Source: Streptomyces longwoodensis
Lineage (GTDB): Bacteria > Actinomycetota > Actinomycetes > Streptomycetales > Streptomycetaceae
Assembly: GCF_001514125.1 (NCBI RefSeq)
Contig: NZ_KQ948549.1
Location: 381,081 to 445,080 of the forward strand
Reading direction: 5' to 3'
Length of the DNA: 64,000 nucleotides
Shown: positions 16,954 to 25,494 of the stretch, one piece after another
How the letters are laid out: every line of letters starts with the position of its first letter
Numbering within the stretch: the stretch's first letter is position 1
Made by a program: the position numbers and the translations under genes
The notes under the pieces: generated by a model
Database searches by the model: none
Told to the model about the DNA's origin: nothing
Seen by the model: only the letters and a program-made list of their open reading frames with translations

Positions 16954-18006
16954 ATGTACAGCAGCTCCCTCGCCGACGCCCCCGTCATCCGTGAACCCCT
17001 CCACGTGCCCGTCGCCCGGCTCGTCCGCGGCGGGGTGACCGAGGGCGTCCACCACGGCTCCGTCGTCGTCCTCGACGCCGACGGCCGGGTCGCCCTCCAG
17101 CTCGGCGACATCGAGGCCGCCTTCTACCCGCGTTCCGCCCTCAAGCCCGTCCAGGCCGTCGCCATGGTGCGGGCCGGGCTGCCGCTGGAGGGCGAGCTGC
17201 TCTCGCTCGCCGCCGCCAGCCACTCCGGCGAGGAACGCCACCTCGACGGCGCCCGCCGCATCCTCGCCCTGGCCGGACTCACCGAGGACCACCTGCGCAA
17301 CGTGCCCGACCTGCCGTACGGCCCCGTCGTCCGCGACGCGTGGCTGCGCGAGGGCCGGACGCCCTCCCGCCTCGCCCAGAACTGCTCCGGCAAGCACGCC
17401 GCCATGCTCTACACCTGCGTGCTCAACGGCTGGCCCCTGGAGGACTACCTCGACCCCCGCCACCCGCTCCAGCAGGCGATCGCCGAGATCGTCGAGGACC
17501 TCACCGGCCAGCGGATCGCCCGGGTGAGCGTCGACGGCTGCGGCGCGCCCCTGTTCGCCGTGTCCCTGCACGGCCTCGCCCGGGCCGCCGCCCGCATCAC
17601 CACCGCCGCCCCCGGCACCCCGGAGGCCCGCGTCGCCGACGCCGTGCGGGAGCACGCCGAGATGGCCTCCGGCTCCGGGCGCGACGTCGCCGCGCTGATG
17701 GGGGCCGTGCCCGGGCTGCTCGCCAAGGACGGCTTCGAGGGCGTCCAGGTGGCCGCGCTGCCCGACGGACGGGCGGTCGCCGTCAAGATCTCCGACGGGG
17801 CGGACCGGGCCCGCATCCCGGTGGCCGCCGCCGCCCTGGCCCGCGCCGGCGTCGACCCGGCCCCGCTCACCGCGTTCGCCGGGATGCCGCTGCTCGGCGG
17901 CGGGCGACCGGTGGGCTCCGTACAGCCGGTGGCCGCCCTCGACCCGGCCGCCCCCGCCCCTGAGGCGGAGGGCCCCGAACGGGCCCCCGCCGGCGTGTGC
18001 GGGTAA
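16954..18006 (+). CDS. L-asparaginase (asparaginase II family)
   Basis: About 350 residues of the Rhizobium-etli-type asparaginase family: LVRGGVTEGVHHGSVVVLDA, FYPRSALKPVQAVAMVRAG, AAASHSGEERH, NCSGKHAAML and VDGCGAPLFAVSL are characteristic, with the SALKPVQ and SGKH motifs around the active site. Hydrolyses asparagine to aspartate and ammonia. ATG at 16954 is used; a GTG three bases earlier is equally possible. Feeds the next gene, aspartase. Confidence 0.92.
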   Translation: MYSSSLADAPVIREPLHVPVARLVRGGVTEGVHHGSVVVLDADGRVALQLGDIEAAFYPRSALKPVQAVAMVRAGLPLEGELLSLAAASHSGEERHLDGARRILALAGLTEDHLRNVPDLPYGPVVRDAWLREGRTPSRLAQNCSGKHAAMLYTCVLNGWPLEDYLDPRHPLQQAIAEIVEDLTGQRIARVSVDGCGAPLFAVSLHGLARAAARITTAAPGTPEARVADAVREHAEMASGSGRDVAALMGAVPGLLAKDGFEGVQVAALPDGRAVAVKISDGADRARIPVAAAALARAGVDPAPLTAFAGMPLLGGGRPVGSVQPVAALDPAAPAPEAEGPERAPAGVCG

Positions 18007-18107
18007 CGACCCACCCCCGCCGGTCCGCCGGGCCCGCTCCACCTCCGCCGGGCCGCCCCGCCCGCGCCCCCGACCCCTCCGCACCCCGGAAAGAGGCCCC
18101 TGCCCTC

Positions 18108-19628
18108 ATGACCGCCCCCACCCGCAGCGAACACGACCTGCTGGGCCACCGTGACGTCCCCGCCGACGCGTACTGGGGTGTCCACACCCTGCGCGCCACC
18201 GAGAACTTCCCCATCACCGGCACCCCGATCTCCGCGTACCCGCACCTGATCGACGCCCTGGCCGCCGTGAAGGAGGCCGCGGCGCTCGCCAACGAGGAAC
18301 TCGGATTGCTGGAGCCGGGGAAGGCCGCGGCCATCGTCGAGGCGTGCCGGGAGATCCGGGCGGGCAAGCTGCACGACCAGTTCGTCGTGGACGTCGTGCA
18401 GGGCGGCGCCGGCACCTCGACCAACATGAACGCCAACGAGGTCGTCGCCAACCGGGCACTGGAGCTGCTGGGTCACGCGAAGGGCGAGTACCGCCACCTG
18501 CACCCCAACGAGGACGTCAACCTCGGCCAGTCCACCAACGACGTGTACCCCACGGCCGTCAAGGTCGCGACCGTGTTCGCGGTGCGCGGGCTGCTCAAGG
18601 CGATGGCCGTGCTCCAGGACGCCTTCGCGCGCAAGGCCGTCGAGTTCCGCGACGTGCTGAAGATGGGCCGCACGCAGTTGCAGGACGCGGTGCCCATGAC
18701 GCTCGGCCAGGAGTTCTCCGCGTACGCCGTCATGCTGGACGAGGACCGGCTCCGGCTCGCCGAGGCCGTCGAACTGGTCCACGAGATCAACCTCGGTGCC
18801 ACCGCGATCGGCACCGGCCTCAACGCCCCCGCCGGCTACGCGGAGGCGGCCCGCCGCCACCTCGCCGCGATCACCGGGCTGCCCCTGGTCACCGCCGCCA
18901 ACCTCGTCGAAGCCACCCAGGACTGCGGCGCGTTCGTGCAGATGTCCGGCGTCCTCAAGCGGATCGCGGTCAAGCTCTCCAAGAGCTGCAACGACCTGCG
19001 CCTGCTGTCCTCCGGGCCGCGCGCCGGGCTGGGCGAGATCAACCTGCCGCCCGTGCAGGCGGGTTCGTCCATCATGCCGGGCAAGGTCAACCCGGTGATC
19101 CCGGAGGTCGTCAACCAGGTGGCCTTCGAGGTCATCGGCAACGACGTCACCATCACGATGGCCGCGGAGGCCGGCCAGCTCCAGCTGAACGCCTTCGAGC
19201 CGATCATCCTGCACTCCCTGTCGGAGTCCCTCACCCACCTGCGGGCCGCCTGCCTCACGCTCGCCGAGCGCTGCGTGTCCGGCATCACCGCCAACACCCG
19301 GGCGCTGCGGGCCTCGGTGGAGAACTCCATAGGCCTGGTCACCGCCCTCAACCCGCACATCGGCTACGAGGCCGCCACCGAGATCGCCAAGGAGGCCCTC
19401 GTCACCGGCCGCGGCGTCGCCGAACTCGTCCTGGAGAAGGGCCTGTTGCCCGCCGACCGGCTGGCGGACCTGCTGCGCCCCGAGGTGCTGGCGGGCACCG
19501 GCTCCCCGCACCCCGGCACCGGCTCGCCCCTTCCCGGCACCGTCTCGCCCCTCCCGGGCGGTGCCTCGCCCCTCCCGGGCGGTGCCCCGCCCCTGCCCGG
19601 CGGCGCCCCGGCCACCGGCCGCCGCTGA
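18108..19628 (+). CDS. aspA: Aspartate ammonia-lyase with a repetitive C-terminal tail
   Basis: 506 residues. Aspartase/fumarase superfamily motifs: THxN-type GQSTNDVYPTA, MGRTQLQDAVPMTLGQE, and the mobile SS loop GSSIMPGKVNP with catalytic Ser321. Converts aspartate to fumarate and ammonia. AGAGG lies about 12 nt before the ATG. After the normal end (LRPEVLA) there is a 42-residue extension made of seven-residue Gly/Ser/Pro repeats, absent from typical aspartases of about 465-480 residues. Confidence 0.95.
   Translation: MTAPTRSEHDLLGHRDVPADAYWGVHTLRATENFPITGTPISAYPHLIDALAAVKEAAALANEELGLLEPGKAAAIVEACREIRAGKLHDQFVVDVVQGGAGTSTNMNANEVVANRALELLGHAKGEYRHLHPNEDVNLGQSTNDVYPTAVKVATVFAVRGLLKAMAVLQDAFARKAVEFRDVLKMGRTQLQDAVPMTLGQEFSAYAVMLDEDRLRLAEAVELVHEINLGATAIGTGLNAPAGYAEAARRHLAAITGLPLVTAANLVEATQDCGAFVQMSGVLKRIAVKLSKSCNDLRLLSSGPRAGLGEINLPPVQAGSSIMPGKVNPVIPEVVNQVAFEVIGNDVTITMAAEAGQLQLNAFEPIILHSLSESLTHLRAACLTLAERCVSGITANTRALRASVENSIGLVTALNPHIGYEAATEIAKEALVTGRGVAELVLEKGLLPADRLADLLRPEVLAGTGSPHPGTGSPLPGTVSPLPGGASPLPGGAPPLPGGAPATGRR
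19494..19613 (+). repeat. 21-bp in-frame tandem repeats in aspA
   Basis: Five degenerate 21-bp units (19494, 19515, 19536, 19557, 19578) and a partial sixth encode G-T/G-x-S/P-P-L/H-P type heptapeptides at the C-terminus of aspartase. The units drift from GGCACCGGCTC to GGCGGTGCC starts, consistent with slippage and divergence. Confidence 0.9.
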
Positions 19629-19685
19629 CCCCCCGCCCCACCCGCCCCTCCCGCACCTGAGCGCCCGGACCGGCCCGGAGGCACA

Positions 19686-20624
19686 ATGGCGATCATGACC
19701 ACGACGTCGTCCCTCGCCTTCCAGCCGGTCCTGGAGCGCATCGCCGAAGAGATCGAGCGGACCCCCGGCCGCGGCCGCCCCGCCGACTACATCCCGGCGC
19801 TCGCCGCCTGCGACCCCCGCCGCTTCGGCATGGCCGTCGCGGAGCTCGACGGCACGGTGTACGGCGTGGGCGACTGGCGGCAGCCGTTCTCGACGCAGTC
19901 CATCACCAAGGTGTTCACGCTGGCACTGGACCTGGCCCGCGAGGGCGACTCCCTGTGGGAGCACGTGGGCCGCGAGCCCTCCGGCAACCCGTTCAACTCC
20001 CTGGTGCAGCTGGAGTACGAGAGCGGCATCCCGCGCAACCCGTTCATCAACGCGGGCGCCCTCGTCGTCACCGACCGCCTGCACACCCGTACCGGCGACG
20101 CGGCCGGCGAACTGCTGGCGTTCCTGCGCTCGGAGAGCGGCAACCCGGCGCTCGGCTTCGACCAGGAGGTGGCCGCCTCCGAGTCGGCGCACGGCGCCCG
20201 CAACGCCGCCCTCGCCCATTTCATGGCGTCCTACGGCAACATCGACAACCCCGTGCCGGTGCTGCTCGACCAGTACTTCCGCCAGTGCTCCGTCGCGGCC
20301 TCCTGCGCCGACCTCGCCCGGGCGACCACCTTCCTGGCCCGGCACGGCATCCGCTCCGACGGCTCGCGGCTGCTCAGCCGCAGCCAGGCCAAGCAGGTCA
20401 ACGCGATCATGCTGACCTGCGGCACGTACGACGCGGCCGGCGACTTCGCCTACCGCGTGGGGCTGCCCGGCAAGAGCGGCGTCGGCGGCGGCGTCATCGC
20501 CGTCGTACCCGGCCGCTGCACCCTGTGCGTGTGGAGCCCGGGCCTGGACGAGCGCGGCAACTCGGTCGCCGGTGTGGCGGCCCTGGACCGCTTCACGACC
20601 CTCACCGGCCTGTCGGTGTTCTGA
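19686..20624 (+). CDS. glsA: Glutaminase A
   Basis: 312 residues, standard length for the serine-dependent glutaminase family. The catalytic SxxK is S72-I-T-K75 in FSTQSITKVFTLAL; PFNSLVQLEYESGIPRNPFI, the tyrosine region MASYGNIDNPVPVLLDQYFR, and GVGGGVIAV are all family-conserved. Hydrolyses glutamine to glutamate and ammonia. GGAGG lies 5 nt before the first ATG, favouring it over a second ATG nine bases later. Completes an Asn/Asp/Gln deamidation and deamination gene set. Confidence 0.95.
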   Translation: MAIMTTTSSLAFQPVLERIAEEIERTPGRGRPADYIPALAACDPRRFGMAVAELDGTVYGVGDWRQPFSTQSITKVFTLALDLAREGDSLWEHVGREPSGNPFNSLVQLEYESGIPRNPFINAGALVVTDRLHTRTGDAAGELLAFLRSESGNPALGFDQEVAASESAHGARNAALAHFMASYGNIDNPVPVLLDQYFRQCSVAASCADLARATTFLARHGIRSDGSRLLSRSQAKQVNAIMLTCGTYDAAGDFAYRVGLPGKSGVGGGVIAVVPGRCTLCVWSPGLDERGNSVAGVAALDRFTTLTGLSVF

Positions 20625-20628
20625 GCCG

Positions 20629-20676
20629 CCCGGTCCGCCGCCCGGTCCGCCGCCCGGTCCGCCGCCCGGTCCGCCG
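20629..20676. repeat. Four perfect 12-bp tandem repeats after glsA
   Basis: The unit CCCGGTCCGCCG is repeated four times without mismatch starting 5 bp after the glsA stop. It is non-coding. Could influence transcription termination or be a simple slippage tract. Confidence 0.95.
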
Positions 20677-20793
20677 CGCGGCCCGGGTTCGCCCGACGGC
20701 CGGGCACGCCGCGGTCACGCGCAGGCCGCCGGGCCGCTGGGGAGGCGTCGCTTTCCGGCCACCCGGTCCCGCCACACTGGCCGGGTGTTGGCC

Positions 20794-22188
20794 ATGGCGC
20801 ACCCCGTCGATCTCCGCCGCTGCCAGGTGCTGGGCCTCGGCGGCACCGCGTGTCTCGCGCTCGGCGGCGAGACGGCCGGTGCCCTGCCCGCCCGCGAACT
20901 CCTGGCCCCCTCCTCGCCCCGGGCCGTCCTCGGCCTGGTCGGCGTCTACTTCGGCCTGGTCCTGCTGACCGCGGCCTGGGCACTGCTCGGCCGTCTGGTG
21001 GGCGGCGCCGACCGGCCGAGCCCCCGGGCGCTGGCGCTGGTCCTCGCCGTCTGGGCGGCGCCGCTGCTCCTCGCGCCGCCGCTGTTCAGCCGGGACGTCT
21101 ACAGCTACCTGGCGCAGGGGGCCATGGTCGACGCCCACCTGGACGTCTACGCCCACGGCCCCGCCCGGCTCGGCGGGCCCCTCGCCGACGAGGTCGCCCC
21201 GCTGTGGCGGCACACCGGTGCCCCCTACGGCCCGGTGTTCCTCGCCCTCGCGGCCGCCCTGTCCGGCCTGACCCGGGGCCAACTCCCCGCCGGATTGCTG
21301 GGGATGCGCCTCGTCGCCCTGCTCGGCGTGGCGCTGATGGCCGCCGCGCTGCCCCGCCTGGCCCGGCACTGCGGCGCCGACCCGTCCGCCGCGCTGTGGC
21401 TGGGCGTGCTGAATCCGCTGGTCCTGCTGCACCTGGTGGCGGGCGCCCACAACGACGCCGTGATGCTGGGGCTGCTGGGCCTCGGCCTGGTGGCCGCGCT
21501 CGGCCGCCGGCCGGTCCTCGGCGCCGTGCTCGTCACGCTCGCCGCCCTGGTCAAGGCGCCCGCCGTCCTCGGCCTCGCGGTGGTCCTCGTCGTGCAGCTG
21601 CGGGCCGGCCGCCCCCCGGTCCCGGCGGTGCTGACGACCCTCGGGGCGGCGGCCGCCACCACGGTCGCGGCGACGGCGGCCGCGGGCACGGGCTACGGCT
21701 GGATCGGCGCCCTCGACACCCCGGTGTCCGCGCAGAACTGGGCCCTCACCAGCCTCCTCGGCCGTGCCACCCGGTCCCTGCTGGAACACCTCGGCAGCGA
21801 CCTGGCCCCGCTGGCCGTGCCCGTCTGGCACGCCCTCGGCCTCGCCCTCACCGCCGGCCTGCTGGCCGTCATCTGGTGGCGGCTGCGGCCGCGCCCGGTG
21901 TACGCGCTCGGTCTGAGTCTCGCCGCGGTCGCCGCGTTCGGCCCGGCGGTCCGCCCCTGGTACGCCCTGTGGGCGCTGTTCCTGATCGCCGCCGCCGCGC
22001 CCAGTGCCCCGGTGCGCCACCGCGTGGCGGCCGTGGCCGGCGTGCTGGCCCTCGCGGTCCTGCCCGACGGCGGCCCGGCCGGCGCCGGCCAACTGCTCCT
22101 GGCCGTCTCCGGCGGGGCCCTCGCCGTGGTCGTGCTGTGGCAGGCCCGGCTGGCCGTGGGGCCCGCGGTGCCGGCGCGGACGGCATGA
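20794..22188 (+). CDS. Polyprenol-phosphate-mannose-dependent mannosyltransferase-like membrane protein
   Basis: 464 residues with about 12 hydrophobic segments. The first loop has FSRDVYSYLAQGAMVDAHLD, the acidic motif typical of GT-C alpha-1,6-mannosyltransferases of the MptA/MptB group, followed by NPLVLLHLVAGAHNDAVML. Such enzymes use polyprenol-phosphate sugars at the outer face of the membrane (family knowledge). ATG at 20794 chosen; a GTG at 20785 preceded by CACACT could be an alternative leaderless start. Stop overlaps the next GT-C gene (ATGA), implying a two-enzyme glycan pathway. Confidence 0.85.
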   Translation: MAHPVDLRRCQVLGLGGTACLALGGETAGALPARELLAPSSPRAVLGLVGVYFGLVLLTAAWALLGRLVGGADRPSPRALALVLAVWAAPLLLAPPLFSRDVYSYLAQGAMVDAHLDVYAHGPARLGGPLADEVAPLWRHTGAPYGPVFLALAAALSGLTRGQLPAGLLGMRLVALLGVALMAAALPRLARHCGADPSAALWLGVLNPLVLLHLVAGAHNDAVMLGLLGLGLVAALGRRPVLGAVLVTLAALVKAPAVLGLAVVLVVQLRAGRPPVPAVLTTLGAAAATTVAATAAAGTGYGWIGALDTPVSAQNWALTSLLGRATRSLLEHLGSDLAPLAVPVWHALGLALTAGLLAVIWWRLRPRPVYALGLSLAAVAAFGPAVRPWYALWALFLIAAAAPSAPVRHRVAAVAGVLALAVLPDGGPAGAGQLLLAVSGGALAVVVLWQARLAVGPAVPARTA

Positions 22189-23555
22189 GGGCACCCCGCA
22201 CCGCGCGCGGCCGGCTCGCGCTGGTCGTCGTCCTCGCCGCCGCCGTCACCGCCTTCACCGCGACCGTGCCGCTGCTGCGCGACTGGTTCGACCTGCGCGT
22301 CTACCACGGCGCCGTCGACGCCTGGGTCCACCACGGCGGCCGCCTCTACGACTACCGGGTCCCGGGCACCCCGTACGGCTTCACCTATCCGCCGTTCGCG
22401 GCGGTCACCATGCTCCCGATGGCGCTGCTCGGGCTGGGCGCCGCCGTCGCGCTGTGCCTGCTGCTGGACCTGGCGGCCCTCGCCTGGGTGCTGCGGGTCC
22501 TCGCCGGACCGTCCTGGCGCCGGTACGGCTGGTACGGGGCCGCCCTGGCCGCCTGCGTCCTCGCCCTGTTCGAGCCGCTGCGCGACACCGTCAGCTTCGG
22601 GCAGGTGAACGTCCTGCTGCTGGCGCTGGTGCTGACCGACGCCTGGCTGCTGGCGACCGGCCGGACCCGCTGGGCGGGGGTCGGCACCGGCCTCGCCGCG
22701 GCGGTCAAGCTGACCCCGGCCCTGTTCATCGGGCTGCTGCTCCTCGTCCGCCGCCCGCGCGCCGCCGGTACGGCCACCGCTGTCGCCGTCGCGGCCACGG
22801 CGTTCGCCGCGCTGGTCGCCCCGGACGCCTCGCGCTTCTACTGGACCGAGGCGATGTGGGACACCGGCCGGGTGGGCCGCCTGGACTACGTCTCCAACCA
22901 GTCGGTCCAGGGTGTCCTGGCCCGCCTCGGGGTGGGGGGCCACGCCGTGTGGGCAGTGTGCGCGCTGGCCGTGCTGGCCGTCTGGGCCCGCCGCGCCCGC
23001 CGGGCGGCGGCCGCGGACGACTGGCCGGCGGCGTTCGCGCTCACCGGCCTGACGGCCTGTCTGGTCAGCCCCGTCACCTGGGTGCACCACCTGGTGTGGG
23101 CGCTGCCGGCGTTCGCCGTGCTGCTCCGCGCCGGGCACCCGCGCGTGGCGGGCGCCCTGTACGCCGTGATGTGCACCAGCGTGGTGTGGCTGTGGTTCGA
23201 CGACGCCTCGGGCGTCGACGGATTCCTCGGCGCCAACGCCTACACATGGGTCACCCTCGGGCTGCTGCTGTTCCTGCCGGCCGGTCAGGTGCCGGCGGAG
23301 CGGCGCAGCCGCCACCGCAGCCCCAGCGACACGGCGGCGGCCCCCAGACAGGCGGCCCCCACCACGGCCACCGCGTCCGGCCAGCCCGGACGGTCGTCCT
23401 CCCGCGGCGCGGCGGGGGCGGCGACCGGGGCCGCCGGCACCGCGGCGGGCCCCGGCCTGGGCGGGGCGGCGCGCGGGACGTCCAGCGATCCCACCGGATC
23501 GACGCTCCCGGCGGCGGTGAACCCCCAGTCCAGCAGCGCCCGCGCCTCCTCGTAG
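22185..23555 (+). CDS. DUF2029/GT87-family membrane glycosyltransferase
   Basis: 456 residues, about 10 membrane segments. GT87 features: DWFDLRVYHGAVDAWVHHG with the early Asp, LYDYRVPGTPYGFTYPPFAA, GQVNVLLLALVL, and VSNQSVQGVLARL. Polyprenol-linked mannosyl or arabinosyl transferases of this group act on cell-envelope glycans. Coupled to the preceding mannosyltransferase by a 4-bp overlap. Membrane sequence ends near residue 365; the last about 90 residues are hydrophilic and lie antisense to the carboxypeptidase gene. Confidence 0.88.
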   Translation: MRAPRTARGRLALVVVLAAAVTAFTATVPLLRDWFDLRVYHGAVDAWVHHGGRLYDYRVPGTPYGFTYPPFAAVTMLPMALLGLGAAVALCLLLDLAALAWVLRVLAGPSWRRYGWYGAALAACVLALFEPLRDTVSFGQVNVLLLALVLTDAWLLATGRTRWAGVGTGLAAAVKLTPALFIGLLLLVRRPRAAGTATAVAVAATAFAALVAPDASRFYWTEAMWDTGRVGRLDYVSNQSVQGVLARLGVGGHAVWAVCALAVLAVWARRARRAAAADDWPAAFALTGLTACLVSPVTWVHHLVWALPAFAVLLRAGHPRVAGALYAVMCTSVVWLWFDDASGVDGFLGANAYTWVTLGLLLFLPAGQVPAERRSRHRSPSDTAAAPRQAAPTTATASGQPGRSSSRGAAGAATGAAGTAAGPGLGGAARGTSSDPTGSTLPAAVNPQSSSARASS

Positions 23556-24484
23556 ACCGCGAGGCCGCCGCCCGACCGGGGGTTCATCACCGTCACCACC
23601 AGCGTGCGCCCGTCCCGGCGGGCGGCGGCCACCAGGGTGTTCCCGGCCTGCGTGGTGTAACCGTTCTTGATGCCGATCAGCCCCGGGTACGGCGCGACCC
23701 CGTTGCCGGTCAGCAGCCGGTTGGTGTTGGCGATCGGGTACGAGCCCCCGCCGTCGCCGGGGAACCGGGCCAGCGCGGTCGCGCAGTACCGGGCGAAGTC
23801 GGCGTTGCGCAGCCCGGCCCGCCCGAACACGGCCAGGTCGTACGCCGACGACACCTGGCCGGGCGTGTCGTACCCGTCGGGCGACAGCACGCGGGTGTCG
23901 AACGCGCCGAGTTCCCGCGCCGTGGCCTGCATCCGCTCGGCCGCCGCCTGCCAGCCGCCGCTGAGCGCGGCGAGGACGTGCACGGCGTCGTTGCCGGAGT
24001 TCAGGAACACCCCGCGCCACAGGTCGGCGACCTCGTAGGTGCGTCCCGGCGCGACCCCGACCAGACTGCTGCCCGCGCCGATCCCGGCCAGCTCCTGCTC
24101 GCTGACCCGGTGCCGGATCCCGGCGGGCAGCGACGGCAGCACGGTCAGCGCGAAGAGCGTCTTGAGGGTGCTGGCGGGCGGCAGCGGGCGGTGCGCGCCG
24201 GACGCGGCCAGCACGTCACCGCTGTCGGCGTCGGCCACCAGCCACGACAGCGCGGACAGCGGGGGGACCGCGGGCGCGCCGGGACGGGGCCGGACCTGCA
24301 CCCCGGGCTGGTGCAGCAGTCCCGGCGCCGGTGCCGCCCCGGGGCCGCCGCCCGGCGCCGGGTCCGCCACGCGCGGGGCGGCGACCGCGGCCGGGCCGAG
24401 GGCGAGCACCCCGGCCGTGCAGAGCGCGCAGGCCGACACGGTGGTCCGGGACACGAACGACCGAGAAGAGGATCCGATCTTCAT
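23285..24484 (-). CDS. D-alanyl-D-alanine carboxypeptidase (DacA/PBP5-like), membrane-anchored
   Basis: 399 residues. Signal peptide at 1-37, S11-family motifs S105-TLK108, S163-GN165 and, in place of KTG, K273-NG. A Pro/Ala-rich stalk and a C-terminal membrane helix (about 370-392, then RWRLRRSAG) anchor it outside the cell. Trims the pentapeptide of peptidoglycan. The ATG at 24482-24484 has no ribosome site; TACGTT ends 6 nt upstream, suggesting a leaderless transcript. It follows the exopolysaccharide operon by 98 bp. Its 3' 271 bp overlap the convergent GT87 gene. Confidence 0.93.
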   Translation of the reverse strand: MKIGSSSRSFVSRTTVSACALCTAGVLALGPAAVAAPRVADPAPGGGPGAAPAPGLLHQPGVQVRPRPGAPAVPPLSALSWLVADADSGDVLAASGAHRPLPPASTLKTLFALTVLPSLPAGIRHRVSEQELAGIGAGSSLVGVAPGRTYEVADLWRGVFLNSGNDAVHVLAALSGGWQAAAERMQATARELGAFDTRVLSPDGYDTPGQVSSAYDLAVFGRAGLRNADFARYCATALARFPGDGGGSYPIANTNRLLTGNGVAPYPGLIGIKNGYTTQAGNTLVAAARRDGRTLVVTVMNPRSGGGLAVYEEARALLDWGFTAAGSVDPVGSLDVPRAAPPRPGPAAVPAAPVAAPAAPREDDRPGWPDAVAVVGAACLGAAAVSLGLRWRLRRSAGT

Positions 24485-24582
24485 ATGAGCAACGTAGAAA
24501 CCGGGGGCGCCATCCGGACGCTGCCCGTGCCGTACGCGCCCGGCGTGCACCCGGATGCCGTAGGCGCCGCCGCTCGTCCGCG

Positions 24583-25494
24583 TCACTGTTCCGAGCGGTC
24601 GACGACGGGGGCTGGCGACAGGACCTGCCCCACGGGTGACGGGACCGCCGCGAAACCGTGGAAGTACAGCTCCGTGTTGTCGCCGCGGACGCCGACCCCG
24701 CCGGGCCCGGACAGCGCGCCCGGCGCGGTGTCCTCGGCCTGGACCACGGTGCGGCTGTCCACCTGCAGGCGGAGCAGCACGCTGCCGGCCGCCGTGGTGA
24801 CGGCCTGGGCGACGACCTGGTGCCAGGTGTCGTGGCGCAGGGGGGCGCGGGCCTGGGCGAGGGTCGTGTAGAGGCCCTCGGTCCCGGCCGCCGCGCCGGC
24901 GGGCGGCGCCTTGCGCTTGAGCGCCACGGTTCCGTCCCGGCGGCAGAAGCTGAGCGCGTACAGCTCCTGGGCGCTGCGGTAGCGCAGCCACAGGTGGCCG
25001 CCGTCCCACGCGGTCGCGGGGGTGCGGGGGGTCTCGCCCGGGGGGCGCAGGAGGAAGCGGCCCAGGAGCGTGACGTCACCGAAGTCCCGGCGGCTGCTGA
25101 CGGCGCGCAGGACGGCGGAACCGGTGTGCAGCCGTGAGCCGGGGTCGGGGGTGTCCCCGTCGGGGACGCCGCTCCAGCCGCAGCCCCACCGGCTCAGCAG
25201 GGAGCCACTGGTGACGGTCCAGTCGCGGGAGGTGCGGGCGTCGGCGGCGCCGGGGTGGCGGTAGGCGTACTCGTTGGTGACCAGGCCCCGGTGAGGGAAC
25301 AGGGGGACGAAGGGCCTCGTGCCGGGCAGTGGGCGGGACGCGTACCACGCCGGCGGGATGTCGTCCCGCACGGCACCCGTGCGCCTGGCCGTGTCGGTAC
25401 CCGTGCAACGCGGCAGCAGCCCCACGGTGCTGAGCGCCGCCGCCAGGCCGCCCGTCACCAGGCCCCGGCGGGGGAGACCGCGGTACCGCGTCAC
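24583..25494 (-). CDS. Secreted jelly-roll (LamG/DUF1080-like) protein of the exopolysaccharide operon
   Basis: 303 residues. The N-terminus has a twin-arginine-like RRGLVTGG followed by a hydrophobic stretch and Cys30, so it is exported and perhaps lipidated. The body (FGDVTLLGRFLLRPPG, GGHLWLRYRSAQELYALSF, DTWHQVVAQAV, GGVGVRGDNTELYFHGF) has the strand pattern of concanavalin-like sugar-binding folds. Its GTG/ATG start overlaps the deacetylase stop by 4 bp, making it the last gene of the five-gene unit. Likely binds or modifies the extracellular polymer; no catalytic residues can be assigned. Confidence 0.75.
   Translation of the reverse strand: MTRYRGLPRRGLVTGGLAAALSTVGLLPRCTGTDTARRTGAVRDDIPPAWYASRPLPGTRPFVPLFPHRGLVTNEYAYRHPGAADARTSRDWTVTSGSLLSRWGCGWSGVPDGDTPDPGSRLHTGSAVLRAVSSRRDFGDVTLLGRFLLRPPGETPRTPATAWDGGHLWLRYRSAQELYALSFCRRDGTVALKRKAPPAGAAAGTEGLYTTLAQARAPLRHDTWHQVVAQAVTTAAGSVLLRLQVDSRTVVQAEDTAPGALSGPGGVGVRGDNTELYFHGFAAVPSPVGQVLSPAPVVDRSEQ

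Noticed and set aside
17445..20345. Minus-strand open frame of 966 codons across asparaginase, aspartase and glutaminase
   Set aside because: Antisense shadow: it spans three well-defined plus-strand enzymes and the gaps between them and has no motif of its own.
19494..20676. Tandem repeats near aspA and glsA considered as a CRISPR array
   Set aside because: Units are 12 or 21 bp with no unique spacers, and the first set is in-frame coding sequence; no cas genes are nearby.
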